Origin: Nitrobacter sp. 62-13
GTDB taxonomy: Bacteria; Pseudomonadota; Alphaproteobacteria; Rhizobiales; Xanthobacteraceae
NCBI RefSeq assembly: GCF_001896955.1
Contig: NZ_MKRN01000010.1
Span: forward strand, 1-44,268
Reading direction: 5' to 3'
DNA: 44,268 nucleotides
The notes under the pieces are model-generated. The model had not been told where the DNA came from, searched no databases, and was given only the letters and a program-made list of their open reading frames with translations. Within the stretch, counting starts at the first letter, position 1. Each line of letters opens with the position of its first letter. The translations under genes and the position numbers were made by a program. This document shows positions 35,944 through 44,268 of the stretch, piece after piece.

Positions 35944-37371
35944 ATGACGCCGCCGCGCAAGCTGCACATCAAGTCCTATGGTTGCCAGATGAACGTCTAC
36001 GATGCCCAGCGCATGGTGGACGCACTGGCGGGCGAAGGCTTTGTCGAGACCGCCAACGCCGACGAAGCGGATCTCGTCATCCTCAATACCTGCCACATCC
36101 GCGAGAAAGCATCCGAGAAGGTCTATTCCGAACTCGGCCGCTTGCGCGTCGCCAAGGAGCAGGCGGCGAGCGGCGGCCGCGACGTCAGCGTCGTCGTCGC
36201 CGGCTGCGTGGCGCAGGCCGAAGGCAATGAGATCATCCGCCGCGCGCCCGTGGTCGATGTGGTGGTCGGACCGCAGAGCTATCATCACCTGCCGCAACTG
36301 CTGGCCCGCGCGAAGGCCGAAGGCCGCGCGCTCGAAACCGAGTTTCCGGTCGAGGACAAGTTCGGCGTCCTGCCGCAGCCGTCGCCGCAGGCAATCCGCG
36401 CCCGCGGCATCTCGGCATTCGTGACGGTGCAGGAGGGCTGCGACAAGTTCTGCACCTTCTGCGTCGTGCCCTATACGCGCGGCGCCGAGGTGTCGCGCCC
36501 GGTGGCGAAGATCGTCGAGGACGTGCAGCGCCTCGCCGACAACGGCGTGCGCGAGATCACCCTGATTGGACAGAACGTCAATGCCTATCATGGCGAAGGC
36601 CCCGACGGACGGCCCTGGCCGTTCGGTAAGCTGCTGCACCGCCTCGCCGGAATTCCGGGCATCGTCCGCCTGCGCTACTCCACCAGCCATCCGCGCGACG
36701 TCGAGGAGACGCTGATCGAGGCGCACCGCGATCTCGACGCACTGATGCCGTTCGTGCATCTGCCGGTGCAGTCCGGCTCCGACCGTATTCTCGCGGCCAT
36801 GAACCGCAAACACACCGCCGCCGATTACCGCCGGGTGATCGACCGGTTTCGCCATGCCCGGCAGGACATCGCGTTCTCGTCGGACTTCATCGTCGGCTTC
36901 CCCGGCGAAGCCGAGGAAGATTTCGCCGCCACCCTCGCGCTCGTCGACCAAATCGGATACGCTGCCGCCTATTCGTTCAAGTATTCGCCGCGGCCGGGGA
37001 CGCCGGCGGCGGAGATGCAGGAGACGGTGTCAACGGCCCACATGGACGCGCGACTGGAACGGCTTCAGAGCCTGATCGACGGCCAGCAGTCCGCCTTCAA
37101 CAGGGCTGCGATCGGCAAGACGGTCGATGTGCTGTTCGAGCGCGCCGCGCGCAATGCGGGCCAGATCGTCGGCCGCACCGCCTACCTGCAGCCTGCGCAT
37201 GTCATGGCCTCCGAGAATCTCATCGGAAAGGTGCTGCCCGTCGCCATTGAAAGCCTGGAGCGCTACAGCCTGCTCGGATCGCTTGCCGATCCCGGTTTGG
37301 CTTCGGCGTCCGGCGACGCGAAAGACACTCCTTTGATGGCCGCATCGCCTCAAGCGATCATGGGAGCCTGA
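35944..37371 (+). CDS. miaB: tRNA-2-methylthio-N6-dimethylallyladenosine synthase MiaB
   Basis: Radical-SAM methylthiotransferase of 475 residues acting on i6A37 of tRNA. From the ATG at 35944 ([20 protein letters not shown]), the three N-terminal cluster ligands are C14, C50 ([12 protein letters not shown]) and C88 ([10 protein letters not shown]). The radical-SAM cluster ligands are C166, C170 and C173 ([17 protein letters not shown]). The TRAM domain occupies the C-terminal 70 residues ([20 protein letters not shown]). An ATG four codons upstream is possible. It is probably co-transcribed with phoH, ybeY, corC and lnt, since the genes abut or overlap. Confidence 0.98.
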   Translation: MTPPRKLHIKSYGCQMNVYDAQRMVDALAGEGFVETANADEADLVILNTCHIREKASEKVYSELGRLRVAKEQAASGGRDVSVVVAGCVAQAEGNEIIRRAPVVDVVVGPQSYHHLPQLLARAKAEGRALETEFPVEDKFGVLPQPSPQAIRARGISAFVTVQEGCDKFCTFCVVPYTRGAEVSRPVAKIVEDVQRLADNGVREITLIGQNVNAYHGEGPDGRPWPFGKLLHRLAGIPGIVRLRYSTSHPRDVEETLIEAHRDLDALMPFVHLPVQSGSDRILAAMNRKHTAADYRRVIDRFRHARQDIAFSSDFIVGFPGEAEEDFAATLALVDQIGYAAAYSFKYSPRPGTPAAEMQETVSTAHMDARLERLQSLIDGQQSAFNRAAIGKTVDVLFERAARNAGQIVGRTAYLQPAHVMASENLIGKVLPVAIESLERYSLLGSLADPGLASASGDAKDTPLMAASPQAIMGA

Positions 37372-37375
37372 ACCC

Positions 37376-38422
37376 TTGCCCAAGAGCGCATCGGATTCGC
37401 CTTCAATCGCCCCCGGTCAGAAAATCGACATGCAAGCCCCGCCCGAAACGCAAGTCGTCATCGATTTCGACGACAACCGCGCGGTGTCGGCGATGGTCGG
37501 ACCCTACGGACAGAATCTGGCGCAGGTCGAACGGCGGCTCGGCGTGGTCGTGGATTCCCGCGGCAACCACATCACCATCGCCGGATCGCGCGACGGCTGC
37601 GATGCGGCCCGGCGCGTGCTGGAAACGCTCTATACCCAGGCCGCCCAGGGCCATGACCTCACGCAGGGCGAGGTCGAGGGAGCGATCCGCGCCGTGATCG
37701 CACAGGGCTCGCTGTTCGAATATGATCCCAAGGCGCGTTCGACGTTTGAGGCCATCAACCTGCGCAAGCGGCCGGTGCGCGCGCGCACCGCTGCGCAGGA
37801 TGCCTATATCCGCGCGCTGAAACATCACGAACTGGTTTTCGGCATCGGCCCGGCCGGCACCGGCAAGACCTGGCTTGCGGTGGCGCGGGCCGCGCAACTG
37901 TTCGAGCGCAAGGAAGTCGATCGCATCATCCTGACGCGGCCGGCGGTCGAGGCCGGCGAACGGCTCGGCTTTTTGCCGGGGGACCTGCGCGAAAAAGTCG
38001 ATCCTTACCTGCGGCCGATCTACGACGCACTCTATGACCTGATGGACTCCCGCATCGTCGAGCGCGCGCTGCAATCCGGCGAGATCGAGATCGCGCCGCT
38101 CGCCTTCATGCGCGGCCGCACCTTGACCAACGCCGCGATCATCCTCGATGAGGCGCAAAACACCACCTCGATGCAGATGAAGATGTTCCTGACGCGACTC
38201 GGCGAAAACAGCCGCATGATCGTCACAGGCGATCCCTCGCAGGTCGACCTGCCGAACGGCCAGACGTCTGGGTTGGCGGAAGCGACGCGGCTGCTCGACA
38301 GCGTCGAGGGCGTGGCGCAGGTGAAATTCACCGCAGATGACGTGATCCGTCATGAACTGGTGGCGCGGATCGTCGCCGCCTATGAGGGGCTGCCGCAGCG
38401 GCCGGCAGTCAAAAAGCCATGA
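37376..38422 (+). CDS. PhoH-like ATPase (YbeZ type)
   Basis: P-loop ATPase of 348 residues. An N-terminal KH-like region (about 20-90; MVGPYGQNLAQVERRLGVVV) precedes the PhoH core with Walker A GIGPAGTGKTWLAVA (from about 158), TRPAVEAGERLGFLPGDL, Walker B NAAIILDEAQNTT (from about 252) and the sensor MIVTGDPSQVDLP. YbeZ proteins partner with the endoribonuclease YbeY, whose gene follows with a 4-nt overlap. The start is a TTG at 37376, 4 bp after the miaB stop; an ATG 18 codons later (MQAPPETQVV) is the alternative. The preceding GGGAG could serve as ribosome-binding site. Confidence 0.94.
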   Translation: MPKSASDSPSIAPGQKIDMQAPPETQVVIDFDDNRAVSAMVGPYGQNLAQVERRLGVVVDSRGNHITIAGSRDGCDAARRVLETLYTQAAQGHDLTQGEVEGAIRAVIAQGSLFEYDPKARSTFEAINLRKRPVRARTAAQDAYIRALKHHELVFGIGPAGTGKTWLAVARAAQLFERKEVDRIILTRPAVEAGERLGFLPGDLREKVDPYLRPIYDALYDLMDSRIVERALQSGEIEIAPLAFMRGRTLTNAAIILDEAQNTTSMQMKMFLTRLGENSRMIVTGDPSQVDLPNGQTSGLAEATRLLDSVEGVAQVKFTADDVIRHELVARIVAAYEGLPQRPAVKKP

Positions 38423-38997
38423 CGCCGGACACGCCTGGAAAAGGCGACCGGCCTCCGCAACGGGCCGGCGCCGGCGAAAGACATACGATGACCCGCTCCG
38501 CTTCGCCCGCAACCGAAATTCTCGTCGTCGCCGAATGCTGGCGCGCCGAGACAAATGCCGAAGCGATCATTCTTCGCGCCGTCGAGGCTGCAGCCGAAAT
38601 CGCCGATGCCGAGACCGGCGATGCCGAACTTGCGATCATGCTGACCGACGACGACGGCATCCGTACCCTCAACGCCAACTGGCGCGGTATCGACAAGCCG
38701 ACCAACGTCCTCTCGTTCCCGGCGCTGCAGCCGACCGGCCCGTCCCTGCCCGGCGATCCGCCGCGCATGCTCGGCGACATCGCGATCGCCTACGAGACCA
38801 CGCGCCGCGAGGCCGACGACGAACGTAAAGCCTTCGATCACCACCTGAGCCATCTCGCGATCCATGGCTTCCTGCATCTGATCGGTTACGACCACGAAAC
38901 CGATGAAGACGCCGGGGAGATGGAAAACCTCGAGCGCGAAATTCTGGCGCGGCTCGGCATAGCCGATCCCTACGCACCGCAAGAACGGACGACCTGA
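38419..38997 (+). CDS. ybeY: Endoribonuclease YbeY (rRNA maturation factor)
   Basis: Zinc-dependent RNase of 192 residues for 16S rRNA 3' end maturation and ribosome quality control. The signature is the His triad in HLAIHGFLHLIGYDHETDED (H3-x-H5-x pattern), preceded by NWRGIDKPTNVLSFP and LGDIAIAYETTRREA, all family hallmarks. The ATG at 38419 overlaps the phoH stop (ATGA); a second ATG at 38488 (MTRSASPATEILVVAE) also fits the family and cannot be excluded. The product is cytosolic, and its coupling to phoH fits the known YbeY-YbeZ partnership. Confidence 0.96.
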   Translation: MTPDTPGKGDRPPQRAGAGERHTMTRSASPATEILVVAECWRAETNAEAIILRAVEAAAEIADAETGDAELAIMLTDDDGIRTLNANWRGIDKPTNVLSFPALQPTGPSLPGDPPRMLGDIAIAYETTRREADDERKAFDHHLSHLAIHGFLHLIGYDHETDEDAGEMENLEREILARLGIADPYAPQERTT

Positions 38998-40122
38998 GTG
39001 ACCTCAGAGGACGAATCCAGCGACAGCAAGCCGCCGCAGGACAACCGCAACCTGCCGGTGCCGGTGCACAACGGCGAAGTGTTGCGTCCGGTCCCTGAGC
39101 GCTGGCTGATGAGGGCGATCCGCTCGCTGTTCGGATGGAAAGCGGGATCGGTCCGCGCCGATCTTCAGGTGGTGCTCGACGCCTCGACGTCCGACGAGAC
39201 CAGCTTTACCGCCGTCGAGCGCACCATGCTGCGCAACATCCTCAGTTTGCACGAACGGCGCATCGCCGATGTCATGGTCCATCGCGCCGACATCATCGCG
39301 GTCAAGCGCGATATTCCGCTCGGCGAGTTGATCAACGTGTTCGAGAGCGCGGCGCATTCCCGTCTCGTCGTCTACCACGAAAACCTCGACGATCCCGAAG
39401 GCATCGTTCATATCCGCGACCTGCTCGCGTTCATGGCTGTGCGGGCGCGCACCGAGCTGCCGTCCAAGGCGAAACGCAAAAAAACGCCGCCGGCCGGTCT
39501 CGACCTGCGCGCCGTCGATCTGGCGCTGCCGTTGAACGAAGCCAACATCATCCGCAAGCTGCTCTACGTGCCGCCGTCGATGCCGGCGATCGACCTGCTG
39601 GCCCAGATGCAGGCGACGCGTATCCATCTGGCGCTCGTGGTCGACGAATACGGCGGCACCGACGGCCTGGTGTCGATCGAGGACATCGTCGAGCAGATCG
39701 TCGGCGAGATCGACGACGAGCACGACGGCGACGAGCCGCCCTCGATCGTGCGGCAAGCCGACAATTCCTTTATCGCCGATGCGCGCGCCAACCTCGAGGA
39801 CGTCCGCGCCATGATCGGCGACGAGTTCGTGACCGGCGAAGCGGGCGAGGAGGTCGATACGCTCGGCGGCTTTCTCGTCACCCATGTCGGCCGCCTGCCG
39901 GTGCGGGGCGAAGTCATTTCAGGACCCGGACCCTTCGAGATCGAAGTGCTCGACGCCGACCCGCGCCGCGTCAAGCGGCTGCGGATCGGGCAGCGCAAGG
40001 AACGGCCCGCCGTCCGCCCGCGCGACGGCCGGCGCCGCGAGGCCGCGCCTGATGCGCCCTCGCAGACGCAGGGCGGCCCCGCCTCTTCCTCACCGCCGGG
40101 CGATGGAGGCGAAAACCCGTGA
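38998..40122 (+). CDS. CorC/HlyC-type CBS-domain protein
   Basis: Protein of 374 residues without membrane segments. It has a pair of CBS domains (about 95-245), seen as RIADVMVHRADIIAVKRDIP, SRLVVYHENLDDPEGIVHIR and VDEYGGTDGLVSIEDIVEQI, then the CorC_HlyC domain with FIADARANLEDVRAMIG, GEEVDTLGGFLVTHVGRLPV and RGEVISGPGPFEIEVLD. A basic, Pro-rich tail of about 50 residues follows. CorC proteins are linked to magnesium/cobalt efflux; members are often next to ybeY and lnt, as here. The start is a GTG at 38998 directly after the ybeY stop; its stop overlaps the next start by 4 nt. Confidence 0.94.
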   Translation: MTSEDESSDSKPPQDNRNLPVPVHNGEVLRPVPERWLMRAIRSLFGWKAGSVRADLQVVLDASTSDETSFTAVERTMLRNILSLHERRIADVMVHRADIIAVKRDIPLGELINVFESAAHSRLVVYHENLDDPEGIVHIRDLLAFMAVRARTELPSKAKRKKTPPAGLDLRAVDLALPLNEANIIRKLLYVPPSMPAIDLLAQMQATRIHLALVVDEYGGTDGLVSIEDIVEQIVGEIDDEHDGDEPPSIVRQADNSFIADARANLEDVRAMIGDEFVTGEAGEEVDTLGGFLVTHVGRLPVRGEVISGPGPFEIEVLDADPRRVKRLRIGQRKERPAVRPRDGRRREAAPDAPSQTQGGPASSSPPGDGGENP

Positions 40123-41717
40123 GCATTGCAGCCAGCATCCGCACGGCCGGCCTTCCCGTCACTCTGTCATGGGGCTGGAAACGCGCCGTCATTGCGCTGC
40201 TCGCCGGCGCCGCCTCCTCGCTTGCGATGGAGCCGTTCAACGCCTGGCCGGTGTTGTTCGTCACCTTTCCGCTCGCGACCTGGCTGATCGACGGCGCCGG
40301 CGCCGGTCGCCTCAAGGGCATACCGGCCGCGGCGCTCTCGGGATGGCTGTTCGGCCTCGGCTATTTCGTTCCGGGACTGTACTGGATCGGCAACGCCTTC
40401 CTGGTCGACGCCCAGACCTTCGCATGGCTGATGCCGTTCGCCGTCCTCGGCCTGCCGGCCTATCTCGCGCTCTTCACCTCGCTCGGCTTCGCGCTGGCGC
40501 GCTGGATCTGGACTCGCGACGCCTCGCGCATTCTCGCGCTCGCCGCGGCGCTCACCATCAGCGAATGGCTGCGCGGCCATGCGCTGACCGGATTTCCATG
40601 GAATGCATTCGGTTACGCGCTGACGGAGCCCTTGGCGCTGGCGCAAACCGCGTCGCTGATCGGATTGTGGGGCCTGACCTTCCTCAGTGTCGCGATCTTT
40701 GCGAGCCCGGCCGTATTGATCGACGGAAGCAGCCGAAGGCCGTGGACCCTTCCGGCGACCGCCGCCGTTCTGCTCGTCGCCATGGGCGTCTACGGCGCGA
40801 TCAGGCTGTCGCGTCATCCGACTGAATTCGCCGACCGCGTCACGCTGCGCATCATGCAGCCCAATCTGGAGCAGGATGCGCGGTTCAACTATTCCGCCAA
40901 GGCGGCGGTGATGCATAAGTATCTGACGCTCTCCGACCGCGCCACCGGGCCGCACTCGGCCGGCGTCAGCGGAGCCACCATCCTGATCTGGCCGGAATCG
41001 GCGTTCCCGTTTTTTCTCGCCCGCGAAGCCGACGCCATGGCCCAGATCGCCGACCTCCTGCCGAAGGGCACGATCCTGATTACCGGATCAGTGCGCGCGC
41101 CCGACCTGCCGCCGGGTGTCCGCATCACCCGGGCCTACAATTCGATCTACGTCATCGACGACGACGGCAGCATCCTGTCGATTTACGACAAGCTCCATTT
41201 GGTGCCGTTCGGCGAATTCCTGCCGTTCCAAAGCCTGATGGAAAAGCTCGGCTTCGTTCAACTCACCAAGGTCCAGGGCGGCTTCATTCCGGGGAAGACA
41301 CGGCGGACCATCGACCTTCCGAACGCGCCGAGCGTGCTGCCGCTGATCTGCTATGAGGCGATCTTTCCCGGCGATATCGAATCCCGCGGCGGCCGGCCCG
41401 GCTGGATCGTCAACCTCACCAACGACGGCTGGTTCGGAATCAGCACGGGCCCCTATCAGCACCTTCAGCAAGCGAGACTGCGGGCGATCGAGGAAGGGCT
41501 TCCCCTGGTACGGGCGGCGAACACCGGTATTTCGGTGGTGACAGACCCGGTAGGACGGATTGTCGCACGGCTCGATCTCGGCGTCGAAGGCGTGCTGGAT
41601 TCCCGCTTGCCCGCCGCGATCTCGCCGCCGCCTTACGCCCGCGCCGGCGACGTTCCCGCCGCAATCATGGTGATCATCGGGCTTGCACTGGCTATTCGAC
41701 GGCGTCGCAAACCCTGA
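40119..41717 (+). CDS. lnt: Apolipoprotein N-acyltransferase
   Basis: Inner-membrane enzyme of 532 residues that adds the third acyl chain to lipoproteins. The N-terminal part has five or more transmembrane segments (SSLAMEPFNAWPVLFVTFPL; GWLFGLGYFVPGLYWIGNAF). The periplasmic nitrilase-like domain holds the triad E293 (IWPESAFPFF), K358 (YDKLHLVPFGEFLPF) and C411 (PLICYEAIFP), with LTNDGWFGISTGPYQHLQQA near 440. A last membrane helix is at the C-terminus, followed by RRRRKP. GTG start at 40119 overlaps the corC-type stop (GTGA), with GGAGG 10 nt before. All catalytic residues are intact. Confidence 0.97.
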   Translation: MSIAASIRTAGLPVTLSWGWKRAVIALLAGAASSLAMEPFNAWPVLFVTFPLATWLIDGAGAGRLKGIPAAALSGWLFGLGYFVPGLYWIGNAFLVDAQTFAWLMPFAVLGLPAYLALFTSLGFALARWIWTRDASRILALAAALTISEWLRGHALTGFPWNAFGYALTEPLALAQTASLIGLWGLTFLSVAIFASPAVLIDGSSRRPWTLPATAAVLLVAMGVYGAIRLSRHPTEFADRVTLRIMQPNLEQDARFNYSAKAAVMHKYLTLSDRATGPHSAGVSGATILIWPESAFPFFLAREADAMAQIADLLPKGTILITGSVRAPDLPPGVRITRAYNSIYVIDDDGSILSIYDKLHLVPFGEFLPFQSLMEKLGFVQLTKVQGGFIPGKTRRTIDLPNAPSVLPLICYEAIFPGDIESRGGRPGWIVNLTNDGWFGISTGPYQHLQQARLRAIEEGLPLVRAANTGISVVTDPVGRIVARLDLGVEGVLDSRLPAAISPPPYARAGDVPAAIMVIIGLALAIRRRRKP

Positions 41718-41833
41718 CGGCGGCGTGCGGCGCACGACCTGTTCATCCGCACGATCGACATAATTTGTGTAACAATTTGCACGACTGGTATAATGCGACG
41801 GATGGAACCGTTCTAAATTAAACGCAGATTTTT

Positions 41834-41859
41834 ATCACGTGATCCAGTCAAGTTTGACA
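41834..41859 (+). promoter_or_regulatory. Palindrome and -35-like site before the XRE gene
   Basis: The perfect 10-bp palindrome ATCACGTGAT (41834-41843) is followed at 41854-41859 by TTGACA, an ideal -35 hexamer. A -10 candidate is less clear: TATCCT (41879-41884) at 19 bp. The 200-bp gap is AT-rich for this genome. The palindrome may be an operator of the XRE regulator itself; this is inferred. Confidence 0.45.
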
Positions 41860-41917
41860 ATAATAGTAATCGGAAGCGTATCCTCGGGATCGCTGCCTCA
41901 TTTAGGAGACCTACGAG

Positions 41918-42337
41918 ATGTCGACCAAGGCGCCCAATCCTGTTGACAGGCATGTCGGCAGCCGTGTGCGCATGCGACGCATCATGCTCGGCATGAGTCA
42001 GGAGAAGCTCGGCGAAGCTTTGGGGCTGACATTTCAGCAGATCCAGAAGTACGAGAAAGGCACCAACCGCGTCGGCGCCAGCCGCATCCAGCAGATCTCC
42101 GAAATCCTGCAGGTCCCGGTCTCGTTTCTGTTCGAGGGAAGTCCGGGCACCGGCGTCGCCAAGGTCGAGGGCCTGAGCGAGGCGCCGTCTCCCGCCTATG
42201 TCTCGGATTTTCTCGCGACCTCCGAAGGTCTCGCGCTGACCCGCGCATTCACGCGGATCACCGACGCGAAACTTCGCCGCAGCATCGTCGACATGGTCGA
42301 GCAGATCGCGGCGCGCGAACCGCCGGACCACCGCTAG
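41918..42337 (+). CDS. XRE-family helix-turn-helix regulator
   Basis: Protein of 139 residues. Residues about 12-75 form a Cro/C1-type helix-turn-helix: GSRVRMRRIMLGMSQEKLGE, then ALGLTFQQIQKYEKGTNRVG and ASRIQQISEILQVPVSFLFE. The remainder is a short helical tail with a conserved AYVSDFLATSEGLALTRAF. Such regulators between lnt and metK/trmB are widely conserved in Rhizobiales; their target is not known to me. AGGAG lies 13 nt before the ATG. The next gene is trmB, with only 38 bp between; metK, expected here, is missing. Confidence 0.93.
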   Translation: MSTKAPNPVDRHVGSRVRMRRIMLGMSQEKLGEALGLTFQQIQKYEKGTNRVGASRIQQISEILQVPVSFLFEGSPGTGVAKVEGLSEAPSPAYVSDFLATSEGLALTRAFTRITDAKLRRSIVDMVEQIAAREPPDHR

Positions 42338-42375
42338 GCGGACAAGCAATTGCACCGCCTTCGCCCGACGTCGCA

Positions 42376-43149
42376 ATGACGGCCGCCGCTCCCGATCCCC
42401 GCGACCGTCATCCGCCGGCTGACGACGCATCATCGCTCCAGCACGAAACGGCGCGCGATTCCGGGCAGGGCTCGTTCTTCGGACGCCGCAAGGGACACAA
42501 GCTGCGCCCACATCAGAACGAGTTGATCGCGCATCTGCTGCCGCGCCTCACTATCGCTCCCGGCGAGCGCGAACCCTCCGACCCCGCCGCGCTGTTCGAC
42601 ATGCCTGTGCAGGAGTTGCGTGCCGAGATCGGATTCGGCGGCGGCGAGCATCTCGTCGCCGAGGCGCTGGCGTTTCCGCGCACCGGCTTCATCGGCTGCG
42701 AACCCTACGTCAACGGCATGGCCAAGATCCTCACGCAGATCGAGGCGCACGATATCGGCAACATCCGCCTGTTCGCAGGCGACGCATCTGAATTGCTGGC
42801 ATGGCTGCCGCGCGCATCGCTGGCGCGGATCGATCTGATCCATCCCGATCCGTGGCCGAAGCGCCGGCACTGGAAACGCCGTTTCGTTCAGGACGCAACC
42901 ATCGCGGAGATGGCGCGCCTGCTTCGGCCGGGCAGCGAATTCCGCTTCGTCAGCGACATCGCCGACTACTGCGCATGGACGCTGTCGCACTTCGCCCGTT
43001 CGCCGGATTTCCTCTGGCTCGCCGAACGCGCCGACGACTGGCGCAAGCCATGGCCCGGCTACACCATGACGCGCTACGGTCGCAAAGCGATGCGCGAAGG
43101 CCGCCGCGCCGCCTATCTGCGGTTTCGCCGCGAAAGCAGTAGCGTATAA
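42376..43149 (+). CDS. trmB: tRNA (guanine-N7-)-methyltransferase
   Basis: SAM-dependent methyltransferase of 257 residues that makes m7G46 in tRNA. The family hallmarks are [13 protein letters not shown] (SAM loop, about 86-98), [33 protein letters not shown] (substrate region, about 154-173) and the end [20 protein letters not shown]. The N-terminal 40 residues are poorly conserved ([14 protein letters not shown]) except [17 protein letters not shown], which starts the conserved part. The start could be 42376 or later. It presumably shares a message with the XRE gene (38-bp gap). Confidence 0.97.
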   Translation: MTAAAPDPRDRHPPADDASSLQHETARDSGQGSFFGRRKGHKLRPHQNELIAHLLPRLTIAPGEREPSDPAALFDMPVQELRAEIGFGGGEHLVAEALAFPRTGFIGCEPYVNGMAKILTQIEAHDIGNIRLFAGDASELLAWLPRASLARIDLIHPDPWPKRRHWKRRFVQDATIAEMARLLRPGSEFRFVSDIADYCAWTLSHFARSPDFLWLAERADDWRKPWPGYTMTRYGRKAMREGRRAAYLRFRRESSSV

Positions 43150-43208
43150 GGCCCGCCGAACGTCGTCCTGCGCCGGCCGGCGGATGCAGCTTTTTGAGCT
43201 CGCCGGCC

Positions 43209-43237
43209 TTGCCGAGTCACGCGAAAACGGCTATATT
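43209..43237 (+). promoter_or_regulatory. Promoter before rimP-nusA
   Basis: TTGCCG (43209-43214), a 17-bp spacer and TATATT (43232-43237) form a good sigma-70-type promoter. Transcription would begin near 43244, giving a leader of about 180 nt that contains the terminator-like hairpin at 43270-43299. Confidence 0.65.
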
Positions 43238-43269
43238 CGCTGAAACTTTCTCATACGACCGCGTATCGA

Positions 43270-43299
43270 GAGTGGGCCCGTCGGGACCCGCTCTTTTTT
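43270..43299 (+). terminator. Terminator-like hairpin in the rimP leader
   Basis: GAGTGGGCCC (43270-43279), loop GTC, GGGACCCGCTC (43283-43293) pair over 10 bp with one bulged A, followed by six T (43294-43299). It lies about 26 nt after the predicted start of transcription and 126 bp before rimP, so it is placed to act as an attenuator. It could equally be the end of the trmB transcript. Confidence 0.75.
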
Positions 43300-43424
43300 A
43301 TTTCCTGAACGGACCTGACGCGCCGCGCCACGGCACGGTTCCTTCAGCCAGCAACTGCCGGACCGGACGAGGCCACAGTCCAGCATAGGCCAGTGACCGA
43401 CGGACTTAACCTTTGACCCTGAAT

Positions 43425-44204
43425 ATGACCGATCCCGTTGCCCAGATCCCGGATCACGACCTGCTCGCCGAGCCGCGTCTGGTGGTCGAGCCGGGCATCG
43501 CGGCGCGGGTCTCGTCTGTGGTCGCCCCGGTCCTGCAAGGCATGGGATACCGCCTGGTCCGCATCAAGGTGTCGGGCGAAGCCGGCTGCACCGTGCAGAT
43601 CATGGCCGAGCGGCCGGACGGGTCGATGCAGATCGAGGACTGCGAGGCGATCTCGAAGGCGCTGTCGCCGGTGCTCGATATCGCCGATCCGATCGACAAG
43701 GCCTACCGGCTGGAAATCTCCTCGCCCGGCATCGACCGGCCGCTGGTGCGCCGGTCCGACTTCGAACGTTACGCCGGCCACCTCGCCAAGATCGAGATGG
43801 CGGTCGCCCATCAGGGCCGCAAGCGGTTTCGCGGCACCCTTCAGGGCGTCAAGGACAACGCGGTGCGCCTGCATCGGGACGACGTCCAGAACGAGGACGA
43901 CAGCGATGTCCTCCTGGTCATGGAGGATATCGCCGACGCCCGACTGGTGCTGACCGATGAACTGATTGCCGAATCGATGCGGCGGGGCAAGATGGCGGAA
44001 CGCGAGATGAAACGGAATCTCGGCATCCTGCCTCCGCCTCCGTCACATGCAAAAAACGACGCGGCTGGGAGCAACGCGCCGAAGCCGAAACTCAAGGGCA
44101 AGGCGAAAGCCCCCGCCAGGAAGCCGCCGAAAAACACCAAGCAACACCGCCTGGCCGCAGAAAGACTGCGGCGCGGCGACATCGATCCCATCGAAGGAGA
44201 ATAA
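43425..44204 (+). CDS. rimP: Ribosome maturation factor RimP
   Basis: Factor of 259 residues needed for 30S subunit maturation. The core is seen in [60 protein letters not shown] (the family signature) and the C-terminal SH3-like part [14 protein letters not shown] long basic tail of about 60 residues ([20 protein letters not shown]) is longer than in E. coli but usual in rhizobia. Start at the ATG at 43425; a TTG at 43413 would add four residues. nusA begins 3 bp after the stop, as in the widespread rimP-nusA-infB operon. Confidence 0.96.
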   Translation: MTDPVAQIPDHDLLAEPRLVVEPGIAARVSSVVAPVLQGMGYRLVRIKVSGEAGCTVQIMAERPDGSMQIEDCEAISKALSPVLDIADPIDKAYRLEISSPGIDRPLVRRSDFERYAGHLAKIEMAVAHQGRKRFRGTLQGVKDNAVRLHRDDVQNEDDSDVLLVMEDIADARLVLTDELIAESMRRGKMAEREMKRNLGILPPPPSHAKNDAAGSNAPKPKLKGKAKAPARKPPKNTKQHRLAAERLRRGDIDPIEGE

Positions 44205-44207
44205 GTC

Positions 44208-44268
44208 ATGGCCGCTGTCAGCGCCAACAAGCTCGAACTGCTGCAGATCGCAGACGCGGTGGCGCGGG
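44208..44268 (+). CDS. nusA: Transcription elongation factor NusA, first 20 codons
   Basis: The ATG at 44208 lies 3 bp after the rimP stop, with GAAGGAGA upstream. The window contains MAAVSANKLELLQIADAVAR, which is the typical alphaproteobacterial NusA start (usually followed by KxID). The gene continues beyond the window. Identification rests on this short N-terminus plus its position after rimP. Confidence 0.9.
   Translation, partial: MAAVSANKLELLQIADAVAR

Noticed and set aside
41718-41917. SAM-sensing riboswitch before the XRE/trmB genes
   Set aside because: No conserved SAM-II or SAM/SAH riboswitch core recognised; metK is also absent here.

Overview
The window is high-GC alphaproteobacterial chromosome, most likely from the Nitrobacteraceae/Bradyrhizobiaceae (relatives of Rhodopseudomonas, Nitrobacter, Bradyrhizobium, Afipia). 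This rests on the gene content and order (dnaA-dnaN-recF-gyrB; tsaB-rimI-fur-miaB-phoH-ybeY-corC-lnt-xre-trmB-rimP-nusA), on protein wording I recognise from that family, and on several dispersed palindromic repeats I associate with it. The genus cannot be fixed by reading alone. The first bases are the end of a red-type (form IC) RuBisCO small-subunit gene followed by cbbX, so the organism carries Calvin-cycle genes, here about 12 kb from dnaA.

Layout. (1) 1-1435: cbbS 3' end, twin hairpins, cbbX. (2) 1436-6798: an accessory block of seven same-strand genes, nearly all for exported or membrane proteins without a family I can name: a secreted WD40 propeller, small cysteine-containing periplasmic proteins and a membrane protein with a C-terminal SHOCT-like module. 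A palindromic box occurs upstream of the first two genes. (3) 6844-11553: a LuxR-type regulator, a decayed gene, two more secreted proteins (one with a bacterial SH3 domain), two small membrane proteins and tRNA-Arg(ACG). (4) 11903-22749: the replication block rpsT, a 1.3 kb non-coding region (candidate oriC), dnaA, dnaN, recF, a 716-residue secreted repeat protein, gyrB. (5) 22777-33520: housekeeping and accessory genes (FUSC transporter-like, DUF1330, pirin, PfkB sugar/adenosine kinase, murJ, trpS, universal stress protein, Nfu protein, DUF2778 transpeptidase-like protein) with repeat-filled gaps. (6) 33922-44268: a dense operon-like run for tRNA modification, ribosome maturation and envelope functions, ending in the first codons of nusA.

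How the genes fit together. CbbX remodels inhibited RuBisCO. DnaA, DnaN, RecF and GyrB initiate and support replication. TsaB, MiaB and TrmB modify tRNA. RimI acetylates a ribosomal protein, YbeY and RimP mature ribosomes, and PhoH (YbeZ type) is the usual YbeY partner. MurJ, Lnt and the DUF2778 protein act on the envelope.

Most worth following up: the uncharacterised secreted/membrane block beside cbbX with its shared palindrome; a perfect CtrA-type box (TTAA-N7-TTAA) upstream of the DUF2778 gene; two adjacent hairpin elements with identical CTAGTGG ends before murJ; four copies of a mosaic repeat lying 3' of genes; an attenuator-like promoter and terminator pair before rimP; and the lack of metK between the XRE regulator and trmB. 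Nothing here proves a new system; the accessory block is the best candidate.
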